From positions 226,963-290,962 of the forward strand of contig NZ_JAOEJU010000005.1 in the NCBI RefSeq assembly GCF_025447595.1: 64,000 nucleotides of DNA. Direction: 5' to 3'. Below, in pieces: positions 34,709-43,945 of this stretch. The notes below the pieces were generated by a model, which made no database searches, was not told the origin of the DNA, and was given only the letters and a program-made list of their open reading frames with translations. The position numbers and the translations under genes were made by a program. Each line of letters starts with the position of its first letter. The first letter of the stretch is position 1. The DNA comes from Pseudomonas koreensis (lineage in GTDB: Bacteria; Pseudomonadota; Gammaproteobacteria; Pseudomonadales; Pseudomonadaceae).

Positions 34709-35926
34709 GTGAGCACCACTTCCCGCAATGCCCGGCTGATCATCACGGCCCGGCTGATTTCCGATTTCGGCGCTTTCCTCAACATGGTTGCGCTGGCCAC
34801 TTATGTCTACCTGCTGAGCAACAGTGCGGTGAGCGTCGGGATCTTCCTGGCCAGTCGGGTGGGCGGCGGGATTTTCGCCAGCCTGATCGGCACGGCGTTT
34901 TATCGTCGATGCAGTGGCCGTCTGCCGTTGATTGCCTTCGATCTGCTGCGCGCCGCTGTGCTCGGGTTGTTGCTGATCGTGCCGGTGAGTCAGCAGGCGT
35001 TGTTGCTGCCGCTGATTGCGTTCGGCCTGGGCTTTGGCAATTCGATGTTCGCCATCGGCCTCAACAGCCAGTTGCCGCGATTGATCGAGCCTGCGCAGTT
35101 GCTCAAGACCAATGCCTGGATCACGTCCGCCTCATCCATGGCGATGGTCGGCGGCAGTCTGGTGTCCGGGTTGCTGGTCGCAGGGTTTGGCTTTGAAGCG
35201 GTGTTTGCGCTGAACGCGCTGACCTATCTGCTGGCGGCAGTGTTGATTGCACCGCTGCGGTTCAGCGCACCGGAGCCGGTGGCCGAATCCAGCGCTAAAC
35301 AGGGTGAATGGTCGGCGTTGTTACAAGGCCTGCGCAGCACTCCGGTGGTGGCTGCGATGCTGGCGGTGACAATGGCCGACACCCTCGGGAGCGCTGCGCA
35401 CAACGTCGGTTTCCCGATCATTTCCAGGCTGCTGACGCCAGACTCGGCAAGCACCACGCTGGGCCTGATGCTCGCGGTGTGGGCCGCCGGCAAGCTGCTG
35501 GGTGCGCGGATCGCCAGTCGCCTCAATGGCTCGGAAAACATCCATCTCGAGCGCCGCTACTTCGGCGGCGTACTGCTGATGTCCTGCGGTTTCATCCTGA
35601 TGTTCCAGCAGCACAGCGTCGTCGGTCTGTTGCTGTTTTCGCTGCCGGCCGGACTGGGCGACGGGTTTTCGGAAGTCGGCCTGATGTCACGGCTGCAACG
35701 GGAACCGGAGCCCCTGCGCCTGCCGATCTTCAGCTTCCTGACGTTGTTGCAGATGACCGGGTTCGGCGTCGGCATGCTGATCGCCGCACCGTTCTATGAG
35801 TGGTGGGCGCCGGGAGCCGTGGTGTTGCTGTTCCACGGCATTCCCCTCGCCACTGTGCTGTCGATGAAGATCCTGTTGCTCAGGCGCGGACGGGTTGCGC
35901 GCAGCAGCCCGACGCCAGCTCCTTGA
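34709..35926 (+). CDS. MFS transporter, function unknown
   Basis: A 405-residue major facilitator protein with about 12 helices, including an MFS-like loop (ARLISDFGAFLNMVAL). The best start is GTG at 34709, with AAGG 7 bp upstream; the TTG at 34703 is less likely. It belongs to the group of small MFS proteins resembling macrolide/enterobactin exporters (MFS_3), but a substrate cannot be named. Its 3' end overlaps convergent cueR by 47 bp. Confidence 0.8.
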   Translation: MSTTSRNARLIITARLISDFGAFLNMVALATYVYLLSNSAVSVGIFLASRVGGGIFASLIGTAFYRRCSGRLPLIAFDLLRAAVLGLLLIVPVSQQALLLPLIAFGLGFGNSMFAIGLNSQLPRLIEPAQLLKTNAWITSASSMAMVGGSLVSGLLVAGFGFEAVFALNALTYLLAAVLIAPLRFSAPEPVAESSAKQGEWSALLQGLRSTPVVAAMLAVTMADTLGSAAHNVGFPIISRLLTPDSASTTLGLMLAVWAAGKLLGARIASRLNGSENIHLERRYFGGVLLMSCGFILMFQQHSVVGLLLFSLPAGLGDGFSEVGLMSRLQREPEPLRLPIFSFLTLLQMTGFGVGMLIAAPFYEWWAPGAVVLLFHGIPLATVLSMKILLLRRGRVARSSPTPAP

Positions 35927-36293
35927 GGATCGGGCAGTCCGGGCGATGGTCGCCGTGGCAGTGCTCGACCAGATCCTGCAGGGTGTCGCGCAGTTCGCCG
36001 AGTTCGCGGATCTTCTGATTCAGCTCGTCGATGTGCTGGCGCGCCAGGGCCTTCACATCGGCACTGGCGCGCTGGCGGTCCTGCCAGAGGGTCAGCAGCT
36101 TGCCGACTTCCTCCAGCGAAAAACCCAGGTCCCGCGAACGCTTGATGAACGCCAGCGTGTGCAGGTCATCGTCGCCGTAGACGCGATAACCGCTGTCGGT
36201 GCGATCGGCAGCCTTGAGCAGACCGATCGACTCGTAGTACCGGATCATCTTCGCGCTCAGGCCACTGTGGCGGGCCGCTTGGCCGATGTTCAT
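35880..36293 (-). CDS. cueR: Cu(I)-responsive MerR-family regulator CueR
   Basis: A 137-residue MerR-type activator. The winged helix-turn-helix starts [20 protein letters not shown]. The dimerisation helix contains Ser77, and the metal loop has Cys112 and Cys120 (CHGDHRPDC), exactly the CueR positions for monovalent Cu, Ag and Au. Extra Cys130/131 are near the C terminus. It activates copper export genes by distorting promoters with 19-20 bp spacers, and two such promoters are found at copA and copZ. Its start overlaps the copA stop by 4 bp, so it is the second gene of the copA operon. Confidence 0.95.
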   Translation of the reverse strand: MNIGQAARHSGLSAKMIRYYESIGLLKAADRTDSGYRVYGDDDLHTLAFIKRSRDLGFSLEEVGKLLTLWQDRQRASADVKALARQHIDELNQKIRELGELRDTLQDLVEHCHGDHRPDCPILKELASGCCAQPVRA

Positions 36294-38683
36294 CGGTTGT
36301 CCTCCAGATCCTCGGGTTTCCAGGTTTTCAACAGTAGCGCATTGCTCACCACGCTGACGCTCGACAGGGCCATCGCCGCGCCGGCCAGCACCGGATTGAG
36401 GAAGCCGAACGCTGCCAGCGGAATGCCGATCAGGTTGTAGACGAAGGCCCAGAACAGGTTCTGGCGGATCTTCGCGTAGGTCTTGCGGCTGATCTCCAGT
36501 GCGGCCGGAACCAGTCGAGGATCGCCGCGCATCAGGGTGATGCCGGCGGCGTGCATGGCCACGTCGGTGCCGCCGCCCATGGCGATACCGATGTCCGCGG
36601 CGGCCAGCGCCGGTGCGTCGTTGATGCCGTCGCCGACCATGGCCACGACCCCGGTCTTTTTCAGCTCGGCGACGGTGGCGGCTTTTTCCGCCGGCAGCAC
36701 TTCGGCGTGGACGCTTTCAATGCCCAGCGCTTCGGCCACCACCCGGGCGCTGCCGCGGTTGTCGCCGGTCAGCAGGTGGCTGTGGATATGCTGGGCCGCG
36801 AGTTGTTGCACCGCGTGCAGCGCGCCGGGCTTGAGGGTGTCGCCAAAGGCGAACAGACCGAGTACGCGTGACTGCGGACTTTGCTCGATCAGCCAGGACA
36901 GCGTGCGGCCTTCGGTTTCCCAGGCCTTGGCGGATTCGCTCAGGTTTCCGGCGTTCAGACCGATTTCTTCCAGCAAGCGCCGGTTGCCCAGCGCCAGGCG
37001 CCGGCCGTCGAGGCTGCCGGCGATGCCGCGCCCGGTCAGAGACTGGCTGTCGCTGACATCGGGCACGTTCAGGCTACGTTCGGCACAGGCATCCAGCACC
37101 GCTTTGGCCAGCGGATGCTCACTGCCGCGTTGCAGCGCGCCGGCCGCTATCAGTAGGGCGTTTTCATCACCGTCGATTGCACTGAAATGCGCAATGCGCG
37201 GCGTGCCGGAGGTCAGGGTGCCGGTCTTGTCGAACACCACGGCGCTGACTTCATGGGCACGTTCCAGTGCTTCGGCATCCTTGATCAGAATCCCGTGACG
37301 GGCGGCCACGCCGGTGCCGGCCATGATCGCGGTCGGTGTCGCCAGACCGAGGGCACACGGGCAGGCGATCACCAGTACCGCGACGGCGTTGATCAACGCG
37401 GTTTCCAGCGGCGCGCCGTACAACCACCAGCCGATCAGCGTGGCCAGGGCCAGCAGCAACACGGTCGGCACGAACACCTGACTGACTTTATCCACCAGTT
37501 TCTGGATCGGAGCCTTCGCGGCCTGAGCGTCCTCCACCAGGCAAATGATCCGCGCCAGTACGCTTTCCGCGCCGAGCGCCGTGGTGCTCACCAGCAAGCG
37601 GCCTTCGCCGTTGATCGCACCGCCGGTGACCTTGTCGCCCGGTTGCTTGGGCACCGGCAGGCTTTCACCGCTGATCAGCGCTTCGTCAGCGTGGCTCTGG
37701 CCTTCCAGCACTTCGCCGTCCACCGGGAAACGTTCGCCGGGTTTGACCAATACCCGATCGCCGAGGCGCAGGGCGCTGATGGCGACGTCCTGTTCGCGAC
37801 CATCGATGACTTGAATCGCCCGCTCCGGCCGCAAGGCTTCGAGTGCGCGAATGGCGCTGGCGGTCTGGCGTTTGGCGCGGCTTTCCAGATATTTGCCGAG
37901 CAGCACCAGAGCGATGACCACCGCCGAGGCTTCGAAATACAGATGCGGCATGCGCCCGGCGGCGGTCGCCCATTCATAGAGACTCAGGCCATAACCGGCG
38001 CTGGTGCCCAGCGCGACCAGCAAGTCCATGTTGCCGGCGCCGGCGCGCACGGCTTTCCACGCGGCGACGTAGAAACGTGCGCCGAAGATGAATTGCACCG
38101 GAGTGGCGAGGGCGAACTGCGCCCAGGCCGGGAGCATCCAGTGAATGCCGAACGGTTGCAGCAGCATCGGCAGCACCAGCGGCAAGGCGAGGGCGATCGC
38201 ACAGATCAATGCCCAGCGCTCATGGTTCAGGCGTTGCTGGCGATTGTCAGATTGAGGGTGTTCGAGTTCGAAGAGGCTGGCCGAATAACCGGCCTTGCTC
38301 ACGGCGGCGATCAGGGATTGCGGGTCGACTGCGCCGAGCAGTTCGAGGTGGGCACGTTCATTGGCCAGATTGACGCTGACGCTTTTCACCCCCGCAACCT
38401 TGTTCAGGGCGCGTTCGACACGGCCGACGCAGGACGCGCAGGTCATGCCGTCGATGTTCAATTCCACGGTGTGCTGCGGCACGCTGTAACCGGCCCGTTC
38501 GACCGCCTCCATCAGCGCCGGCAGGCTGTCGCCGGGGGCCTGCACCCGGGCCTGTTCGGTGGCGAGGTTGACGCTGACGGCACTGGCGCCGCTGACTTTG
38601 CTCAACGCCCGCTCGACACGGCCGGCGCAACTGGCGCAGGTCATGCCGCTGATGGGCAGATCGAACGTGATGGAATCGGACAT
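36290..38683 (-). CDS. copA: Cu(+)-exporting P1B-type ATPase CopA
   Basis: A 797-residue inner-membrane pump. It has two N-terminal HMA domains, each with GMTCASC (first Cys pair at 16 and 19), eight membrane helices with the transport motif [10 protein letters not shown], the phosphorylation site DKTGTLTSG, the SEHPLAKAV His-Pro motif and the hinge [11 protein letters not shown]. It exports cytosolic Cu(I) to the periplasm. A CueR-type promoter precedes it and cueR follows in the same operon. Confidence 0.95.
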   Translation of the reverse strand: MSDSITFDLPISGMTCASCAGRVERALSKVSGASAVSVNLATEQARVQAPGDSLPALMEAVERAGYSVPQHTVELNIDGMTCASCVGRVERALNKVAGVKSVSVNLANERAHLELLGAVDPQSLIAAVSKAGYSASLFELEHPQSDNRQQRLNHERWALICAIALALPLVLPMLLQPFGIHWMLPAWAQFALATPVQFIFGARFYVAAWKAVRAGAGNMDLLVALGTSAGYGLSLYEWATAAGRMPHLYFEASAVVIALVLLGKYLESRAKRQTASAIRALEALRPERAIQVIDGREQDVAISALRLGDRVLVKPGERFPVDGEVLEGQSHADEALISGESLPVPKQPGDKVTGGAINGEGRLLVSTTALGAESVLARIICLVEDAQAAKAPIQKLVDKVSQVFVPTVLLLALATLIGWWLYGAPLETALINAVAVLVIACPCALGLATPTAIMAGTGVAARHGILIKDAEALERAHEVSAVVFDKTGTLTSGTPRIAHFSAIDGDENALLIAAGALQRGSEHPLAKAVLDACAERSLNVPDVSDSQSLTGRGIAGSLDGRRLALGNRRLLEEIGLNAGNLSESAKAWETEGRTLSWLIEQSPQSRVLGLFAFGDTLKPGALHAVQQLAAQHIHSHLLTGDNRGSARVVAEALGIESVHAEVLPAEKAATVAELKKTGVVAMVGDGINDAPALAAADIGIAMGGGTDVAMHAAGITLMRGDPRLVPAALEISRKTYAKIRQNLFWAFVYNLIGIPLAAFGFLNPVLAGAAMALSSVSVVSNALLLKTWKPEDLEDNR

Positions 38684-38710
38684 CGGTCGTACTCCCTGTA
38701 GTGGATGCCT

Positions 38711-38743
38711 ACAGGATCAACCTTGCCATGCTGGCAAGGTCAA
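38711..38743 (-). promoter_or_regulatory. CueR-type promoter of copA
   Basis: On the minus strand TTGACC (-35, 38743-38738) is followed by the dyad CCTTGCC-N5-GGCAAGG (38739-38721) within a 19-bp spacer, then a -10-like GATCCT (38718-38713). The long spacer overlapping a dyad is the hallmark of MerR/CueR-activated promoters. Confidence 0.88.
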
Positions 38744-38755
38744 GCGCCAAAAAAT

Positions 38756-38844
38756 TGTGGGAGCGAACCAGCTCGCGATTGGGTCATTACAGGCAACATC
38801 GAGGTGCCTGTATGACCGTCATCGCGAGCCTGCTCGCTCCCACA
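38756..38844. repeat. REPIN between copA promoter and secreted-protein gene
   Basis: Two inverted REP arms. The left arm has GCGAACCAGCTCGC, a mismatch in the inner stem, while the right arm is the canonical GAGCCTGCTC type. It ends 12 bp before the stop of the next minus-strand gene, where it may help stabilise or end its message. Confidence 0.85.
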
Positions 38845-38856
38845 TTTTTTGACTGC

Positions 38857-39240
38857 TCAGTACCCGAGGCCCGTCGGCTTGAGGTACATGCCTTCCTGGT
38901 TCATCGCGATGCGGAACTTCAGGATGTCGCCGGCATGCAGTTTGATCTCCTGCGAGCCCGGCGCGAGCATGCCTGGGTTGCAACCCGGCATTTGTCCCGG
39001 CAGCAGTTTCAGGCGCAGCGAGACATTGCCCGGCGGCAGGTTGAATGAAGTGCTTTGCTCCTGGAACAGACGCGCCGAGAGTTGATCCTGAATGTACACG
39101 CCGATTTCGCACGAGGTTGCGACTTCCAGGCGCTCGCGGGAAATGATCAGCACCCCGTAATCTTCCCCGGCGGCGTGCACCGAAGGGATCGCGGCAAAGA
39201 GGCTGAGTAAGCCAGACAGGCCGAAAGCTGACCAGCGCAT
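38857..39240 (-). CDS. Exported hypothetical protein between copA and copZ
   Basis: A 127-residue protein with a signal peptide (FGLSGLLSLFAAIPSVHA). The mature part is beta-rich, with two cysteines that could form a disulfide (TSCEIGV and MPGCNPG). The start at 39240 has AGGAGA upstream; the longer frame to 39372 would run through the copZ promoter. Its position in the copper locus is suggestive, but no His/Met-rich metal motif is seen. I do not recognise the family. Confidence 0.7.
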   Translation of the reverse strand: MRWSAFGLSGLLSLFAAIPSVHAAGEDYGVLIISRERLEVATSCEIGVYIQDQLSARLFQEQSTSFNLPPGNVSLRLKLLPGQMPGCNPGMLAPGSQEIKLHAGDILKFRIAMNQEGMYLKPTGLGY

Positions 39241-39327
39241 GGCTGAATCTCCTGAATTCATGTCATTGATGTATGCAGCTTGGCCGAGCACGGCGCCGAT
39301 TACCAGCCCGGCAGTTTTTCGCAGAAC

Positions 39328-39358
39328 TTGACCTTGCCATCGTGGCAAGCCCGAAACT
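39328..39358 (+). promoter_or_regulatory. CueR-type promoter of copZ
   Basis: TTGACC (39328-39333), then the dyad CTTGCC-N5-GGCAAG (39333-39349) inside a 19-bp spacer, and a -10-like GAAACT (39353-39358), 31 bp before the copZ start. It is nearly identical in design to the copA promoter. Confidence 0.88.
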
Positions 39359-39388
39359 GCCGGCAACCTCACTCAAAGGAGTCATTCC

Positions 39389-39586
39389 ATGCAAGTGTTC
39401 ACTGTTGAAGGCATGTCCTGCGGTCACTGTGTCAAAGCCGTCACGGCAGCGGTGCAGAGCAAGGATCCGGCCGCCAGCGTGCGGGTCGATCTGGCAGCCA
39501 AGGAAGTCGGCGTCGAAAGTGCGTTGAGCGCCGAGCAGGTCATCGAAGCGATCAGCGAAGAAGGTTATGCCATCAAACTTGCCTGA
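39389..39586 (+). CDS. copZ: Copper chaperone CopZ-like HMA protein
   Basis: A 65-residue single HMA domain with the Cu(I)-binding motif GMSCGHC near the N terminus and the ferredoxin-like beta-alpha-beta layout ending in EEGYAIKLA. It carries Cu(I) in the cytosol and can hand it to CopA or CueR. It has its own CueR-type promoter and an AAGGAG-type site. Confidence 0.92.
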   Translation: MQVFTVEGMSCGHCVKAVTAAVQSKDPAASVRVDLAAKEVGVESALSAEQVIEAISEEGYAIKLA

Positions 39587-39703
39587 TCTTTTTAATAGTT
39601 AGCGAGCTACCGGAATGTTCAAGGCGTCCTCGCGCGGCTAGACTGTCGGGCTGCATAGTCAGTCCGACTGCCCACCCCAACCGCCGCCCGACCTGGACGC
39701 CTG

Positions 39704-40906
39704 ATGAACTTTCGTACCCTTCTGATTCTCGGTGCCCTGACCGCTTTCGGTCCGTTGGCGATCGACTTCTATCTACCCGCGTTTCCCACCATGGCGCTGG
39801 CATTCGGCACCGACGAGAAACACGTCCAGCTGACGTTGTCGGCTTACTTCTTTGGCCTGTCCATCGGTCAACTGGCTTACGGGCCGGTGGCGGATCGCTT
39901 CGGCCGACGGATTCCGTTGCTCATTGGTCTGACGCTGTTCACGCTGGCGTCGGTGGCCTGCGCCTATGCGCCGAATCTGGAATGGCTGATCGGCGCGCGG
40001 CTCGTTCAGGCGCTGGGCGGTTGTGCGGGGATGGTGATTGCCCGGGCGGTGGTCAGCGACAAGTGCGACGCGGTGGGGTCGGCGAAAGTCTTCTCGCAGC
40101 TGATGCTGGTGATGGGGCTGGCCCCGATTCTGGCGCCGATGCTCGGCGGACTGCTGGTGAACACGTCGGGATGGCAGTCGATCTTCCTGGTGCTGACCGG
40201 TTTCAGTGCTTTGGCCGGACTGGCGGTGGCCCTCGGCCTGCCGGAAAGTCTGCCGGCGCATGTTCCGCGTCAACCATTGTCCGGCGCTTTGCGCCAGTAC
40301 GGTCGGCTGCTGACTGATCCGGTCTACATGGGCCATGCCCTGACCGGCGGCATCGCCATCGCCGGGATGTTTGCCTACATCGCCGGCTCCCCGTTCATTT
40401 TCATCAAATTGTATGGCGTACCGGCCGAGCACTTTGGCTGGCTGTTCGGCACCAACGCGGCGGGGTTTATTCTGGTGGCCCAGGTCAATGCGCGACTATT
40501 GGCCAAGCGTGGCCCGGCGTTTCTGCTGTCGCGGGCGGTCTGGGTTTACCTGGGCGCGGGGCTGACGTTACTCGCGGTCAGCGCCTTGCACACCGAGGCA
40601 CTGTGGCCACTGTTGATTCCATTGTTCATCTGTGTCGCCAGCCTTGGCTGCATCAGCCCCAATGCGGCTGCGTGCGCGATGAATGGTCAGGGCGGTCGGG
40701 CCGGCAGCGCTTCAGCATTGCTTGGCAGCATGCAATTCAGTGTCGCAGCCGGGGCTTCGGCACTTGTGGGGATATTGCACGACGGCACCGCCGTGCCGAT
40801 GGCAATGGTCATCAGCCTGTGCGGGTTACTGGTGGTATGCGCAGCGATGCTCACCCGGCGGATGCAGAATGCCCGGGCGCTGGCAAAGGCGCAGGCCGAA
40901 ATCTAA
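39704..40906 (+). CDS. Bcr/CflA-family multidrug efflux MFS transporter
   Basis: A 400-residue, 12-helix transporter. The N terminus FGPLAIDFYLPAFPTM and the loop YGPVADRFGRR are diagnostic for the Bcr/CflA drug:H+ antiporter subfamily (bicyclomycin, chloramphenicol and similar). Motif C-like LGGCAGMVIARAVV is present. It follows copZ after 117 bp and is probably independent of it. The drug range is unknown. Confidence 0.88.
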   Translation: MNFRTLLILGALTAFGPLAIDFYLPAFPTMALAFGTDEKHVQLTLSAYFFGLSIGQLAYGPVADRFGRRIPLLIGLTLFTLASVACAYAPNLEWLIGARLVQALGGCAGMVIARAVVSDKCDAVGSAKVFSQLMLVMGLAPILAPMLGGLLVNTSGWQSIFLVLTGFSALAGLAVALGLPESLPAHVPRQPLSGALRQYGRLLTDPVYMGHALTGGIAIAGMFAYIAGSPFIFIKLYGVPAEHFGWLFGTNAAGFILVAQVNARLLAKRGPAFLLSRAVWVYLGAGLTLLAVSALHTEALWPLLIPLFICVASLGCISPNAAACAMNGQGGRAGSASALLGSMQFSVAAGASALVGILHDGTAVPMAMVISLCGLLVVCAAMLTRRMQNARALAKAQAEI

Positions 40907-40918
40907 AGCAGGGAAGAT

Positions 40919-41092
40919 TCAGCCGACAGCGCGCTGCTGACCGGGGTCGGGAATCTGGTGGGGCGCGTGCAGACGCGCTTCGAGGGTGCGGGTGAAGGCC
41001 CGGGCTTCGGCTTCACTGCGAAAGGTCACGGCATGCTGGTCGAGACGAACTTGCCACTGGGACTTTGCCACTTCTTTTATCAGGATCTTCAT
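40919..41092 (-). CDS. 57-residue conserved-type small protein
   Basis: A short protein beginning MKILIKEVAKSQWQVRLD and continuing with an AEARAFTRTLEARLH helix, consistent with a small alpha/beta fold. The very good Shine-Dalgarno GGAGGT 7 bp before the ATG at 41092 supports expression; the longer frame to 41194 does not have one. I recall similar small proteins in other pseudomonads but no function. It is convergent with the Bcr-type gene. Confidence 0.6.
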   Translation of the reverse strand: MKILIKEVAKSQWQVRLDQHAVTFRSEAEARAFTRTLEARLHAPHQIPDPGQQRAVG

Positions 41093-41192
41093 TGCTGACC
41101 TCCCGTACGTAAAAGATTGCATCGCAGAGGACTCGATTGTAGTCCTGAATACGATCGCAATTGTGACAAGGGTCAAGCATCTGACTGACGGC

Positions 41193-41246
41193 AAAAAAAA
41201 CCGCAGCCCCCGAGCCAGCCACTTCCGGCGCTGACGAAGGCTGCGG
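41193..41246 (-). terminator. Intrinsic terminator after quinone oxidoreductase gene
   Basis: On the minus strand CCGCAGCC and GGCTGCGG pair across a 30-nt loop and are followed by T8. It begins 10 bp after the stop of the oxidoreductase gene. Confidence 0.75.
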
Positions 41247-41256
41247 CTCCCGGGTT

Positions 41257-42270
41257 TTAGAAACCTTCTAAAACAATTTTCCCCTTGGCCTTGCCGCTTT
41301 CCAGCAGTTCATGGGCCCGACGCAAGTTGCTCGCATTGATCGTGCCGAAGTGCTCGCCGACCGTGGTTTTCAAGGTGCCGCTGTCGATCAGCCCGGCCAC
41401 CCGGTTGAGCAGGTTGTGCTGCTCGATCATGTCCGCGGTTTCGAACAGCGAGCGGGTGTACATGAACTCCCAGTGCAGCGACAGGCTCTTGCGCTTGAGC
41501 TTGGTCACGTCCAGCGCCTTCGGATCGTCGATCAGCGCCAGTTTGCCTTGCGGCGCCAGGGCCTCGACCAGTTGGTCCAGGTGATGGTCAGTCTGGGTCA
41601 GGCTGGCGACGTGGGTCACGTGGGCGACACCGGCGCGCTTCAGTTCTTCGCTCAGTGGCTGGCTGTGATCAATGACAAGGTCGGCCCCCAGTTCGGTCAC
41701 CCAGTCGCGGGTCTCAGGGCGGGAGGCGGTGCCGATCACTTTAAGTCCGGTCAACTGGCTGGCCAGTTGGGTGAGGATCGAACCGACGCCGCCGGCCGCG
41801 CCGACGATCAGCAGGCTCTGGTCTTCATCGGTTTTGCCTTCGCGAATCTGCAGGCGTTCGAACAGCAGCTCCCAAGCCGTGATCGCGGTCAGCGGCAGGG
41901 CGGCAGCTTCGGCGAAATCGAGGGTTTTCGGCATATGGCCGACGATTCGCTCATCGACGACGTGCAATTCACTGTTGCCACCGGCCCGGGCGATGGAGCC
42001 GGCGTAGAACACCTTGTCGCCGGCCTTGAACAATGTCACTTCACTACCGACCGACTTGACCACACCGGCCACGTCCCAGCCCAGAACCTTGGCGGCGCCG
42101 CCTTCCGGCGCGACGTTCTGGCGAACCTTGGTGTCGACCGGGTTGACCGAAATCGCTTTGACTTCCACCAGCAGATCACGGGGGCCGGCTACCGGCTCTG
42201 GCAGTTCGATGTCCTGCAGGGATTTTTCGTCGCTGATCGGGAGCGAAGCGTAATAGGCGATGGCTTTCAT
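41257..42270 (-). CDS. Zinc-type alcohol dehydrogenase family / quinone oxidoreductase
   Basis: A 337-residue medium-chain dehydrogenase/reductase. The N-terminal GroES-like domain has VKAISVNPVDTKVR, and the nucleotide-binding domain has VGAAGGVGSILTQLA. Catalytic zinc ligands are not apparent, which fits NADPH-dependent quinone oxidoreductase-like members. The gene lies 30 bp after a putative quinol monooxygenase gene and is divergent from a LysR gene, so quinone or aldehyde detoxification is a reasonable inference. Confidence 0.85.
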   Translation of the reverse strand: MKAIAYYASLPISDEKSLQDIELPEPVAGPRDLLVEVKAISVNPVDTKVRQNVAPEGGAAKVLGWDVAGVVKSVGSEVTLFKAGDKVFYAGSIARAGGNSELHVVDERIVGHMPKTLDFAEAAALPLTAITAWELLFERLQIREGKTDEDQSLLIVGAAGGVGSILTQLASQLTGLKVIGTASRPETRDWVTELGADLVIDHSQPLSEELKRAGVAHVTHVASLTQTDHHLDQLVEALAPQGKLALIDDPKALDVTKLKRKSLSLHWEFMYTRSLFETADMIEQHNLLNRVAGLIDSGTLKTTVGEHFGTINASNLRRAHELLESGKAKGKIVLEGF

Positions 42271-42300
42271 GGAGAACTCCGAAAGTGAATAAAGGAGACT

Positions 42301-42594
42301 TCAGGCGATGACGCGCAGGCGCTTGAGTTCGAAGTGTTCGAGGAACGCCTCGGCCTGGCTGCGGAAATGCTGGATATGGGCGCTGGCATCGTGGGCTTGC
42401 AGGGCTTCGTCGCTGGCCCACTGTTCGATCATGTAAAAAGCCAGCGGATTGGCCAGGTCCTGGTGCAGTTCGTACTGGCCGCAACCGGCTTCGGCACGGG
42501 TCGGTTCGATCAGGGCACGCAGGTGCTGTTCGAGGGCGTCCTGCTGGCCGGGTCTGGCGATCAGGGTGGCGATGGCAGTGAAGGGCTGGGACAT
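42301..42594 (-). CDS. Putative quinol monooxygenase (ABM domain)
   Basis: A 97-residue ferredoxin-like dimeric domain of the YgiN/ABM type, with the strand IATLIARPGQQDALEQHL, the central YELHQDLANPLAFYMIEQW and the HFRSQAEAFLEH helix. These act on quinols or other aromatics without metal cofactors. It is the first gene of a two-gene operon with the oxidoreductase and is divergent from the LysR regulator (117-bp gap). Confidence 0.85.
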   Translation of the reverse strand: MSQPFTAIATLIARPGQQDALEQHLRALIEPTRAEAGCGQYELHQDLANPLAFYMIEQWASDEALQAHDASAHIQHFRSQAEAFLEHFELKRLRVIA

Positions 42595-42711
42595 GTTCGA
42601 CTCCGGGACGGGATGAATTCGATGGATGGCATGATTGGCTATTTCTGCCGGAGATAAAACCGGCTAAAAGAGCAGTCTCTTTCAATATTTTTTTGATAAT
42701 CGGGGCTGAGG

Positions 42712-43641
42712 ATGCTGCGTTTCGATGACTTGCAGTTGTTTGTCCGGGCGGCGGATCTGGGCAGCCTGTCGGCGGCGGCGCGGGTGATGGACATGTCCGC
42801 TGCCGTGGCCAGTGCTGCGCTCAAGCGTATCGAACAACAATTGGGTGCGCGTTTGTTGGCTCGTTCTACTCGCAGTCTGCGGCTGACGGCCGAAGGGGAA
42901 GGTTTCCTCGAGTACGCCCGGGCGGCGCTCAGCAATCTTGATGAAGGTCGTCGTCTGCTCGCCAGCGGACAGGATCAGGTCAGCGGGGTTCTGCAACTGT
43001 CGGCTCCCTCGGATTTTGGTCGCAACCTGCTTTTGCCATGGCTCGATGATTTTCAGCGCGAACACCCGAAACTGACGGTGCGCCTGCTGCTGGGTGACCG
43101 CATCGCCGATCTGTTTCGCCAGCCGGTGGACATCGCCTTGCGTTACGGTGAGCCAGAGGATTCCAGTCTGGTGGCGTTGCCGATTGCCCCGCACAACCGA
43201 CGAGTACTGTGTGCATCCCCCGCCTATCTGGCCCGGCACGGTGAGCCGTTGCATCTGGAGCAGCTCGCTCAGCACAACTGCCTGCTGTACATGCTCGGTG
43301 GCCGGGTGCATGACCGCTGGAGTTTCCACGACGGCAAGCGCGAGGTCGGTCTGACCGTCAGTGGCGACCGCTTCAGTGACGACGCCGATGTGGTACGCCT
43401 GTGGGCGGTGGCGGGAGCCGGCATCGCCTACAAGTCGTGGCTCGATGTGGCCGGTGATGTGCTGGCGGGGCGGCTGAAAGTGCTGCTGCCGGAGCTGCTC
43501 TGCGAACGCGCTCCGCTGAATCTGCTGTGCGCCCATCGCGCACAATTGAGTAAGCCGGTGAACCTTCTGAGGGAAATGCTCGCCAGTCGTTGTGCCGAAT
43601 TGAGTAGCCGATTTCCCGTTTTCGCGAAGACCGATCATTAG
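42712..43641 (+). CDS. LysR-family transcriptional regulator
   Basis: A 309-residue LysR protein. The N-terminal HTH reads FVRAADLGSLSAAARVMDMS with AALKRIEQQLGARLLARSTR, and the substrate-binding domain starts near residue 90 (GVLQLSAPSDFGRN). By divergent placement it probably controls the monooxygenase-oxidoreductase operon. The inducer is unknown. Confidence 0.9.
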   Translation: MLRFDDLQLFVRAADLGSLSAAARVMDMSAAVASAALKRIEQQLGARLLARSTRSLRLTAEGEGFLEYARAALSNLDEGRRLLASGQDQVSGVLQLSAPSDFGRNLLLPWLDDFQREHPKLTVRLLLGDRIADLFRQPVDIALRYGEPEDSSLVALPIAPHNRRVLCASPAYLARHGEPLHLEQLAQHNCLLYMLGGRVHDRWSFHDGKREVGLTVSGDRFSDDADVVRLWAVAGAGIAYKSWLDVAGDVLAGRLKVLLPELLCERAPLNLLCAHRAQLSKPVNLLREMLASRCAELSSRFPVFAKTDH

Positions 43642-43945
43642 TCGCAGGTAAATAGCGAAATTTCTGTCAGGAACAATCACCAGCTACGCCCGTTCCGAGA
43701 CAAGACGCGCGAAGTAACCCGCTTATACTAGCGACCGCCTGATGCCTGCCCGTACAGACCGGCCGGGAACGGTCAGACCGGAACCGGCCGGCCAGGGGCG
43801 ACGGTCATGACAATGCTGCGGTTCTCTGGCTGTGGCGTGCTGACTTGCCTCGACTGAGGGCATTTTGCGCGCCTTGGCCGACCACTGATTACTGGTCAAG
43901 ATGTCTATGCGCAGTAGACGATACGATTCAACAGGGAGTGAATAC
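43642..43945 (+). other. 304-bp leader/intergenic region before ArsR-like gene
   Basis: A TATACT -10-like hexamer occurs near 43724. A GC-rich hairpin pairs GGCCGG with CCGGCC at about 43761-43792. A 16-codon frame (43807-43857) encodes MTMLRFSGCGVLTCLD with an AGGGGC sequence upstream. It might be a leader peptide, but this is weak. The long untranslated distance suggests regulation of the downstream gene. Confidence 0.3.
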
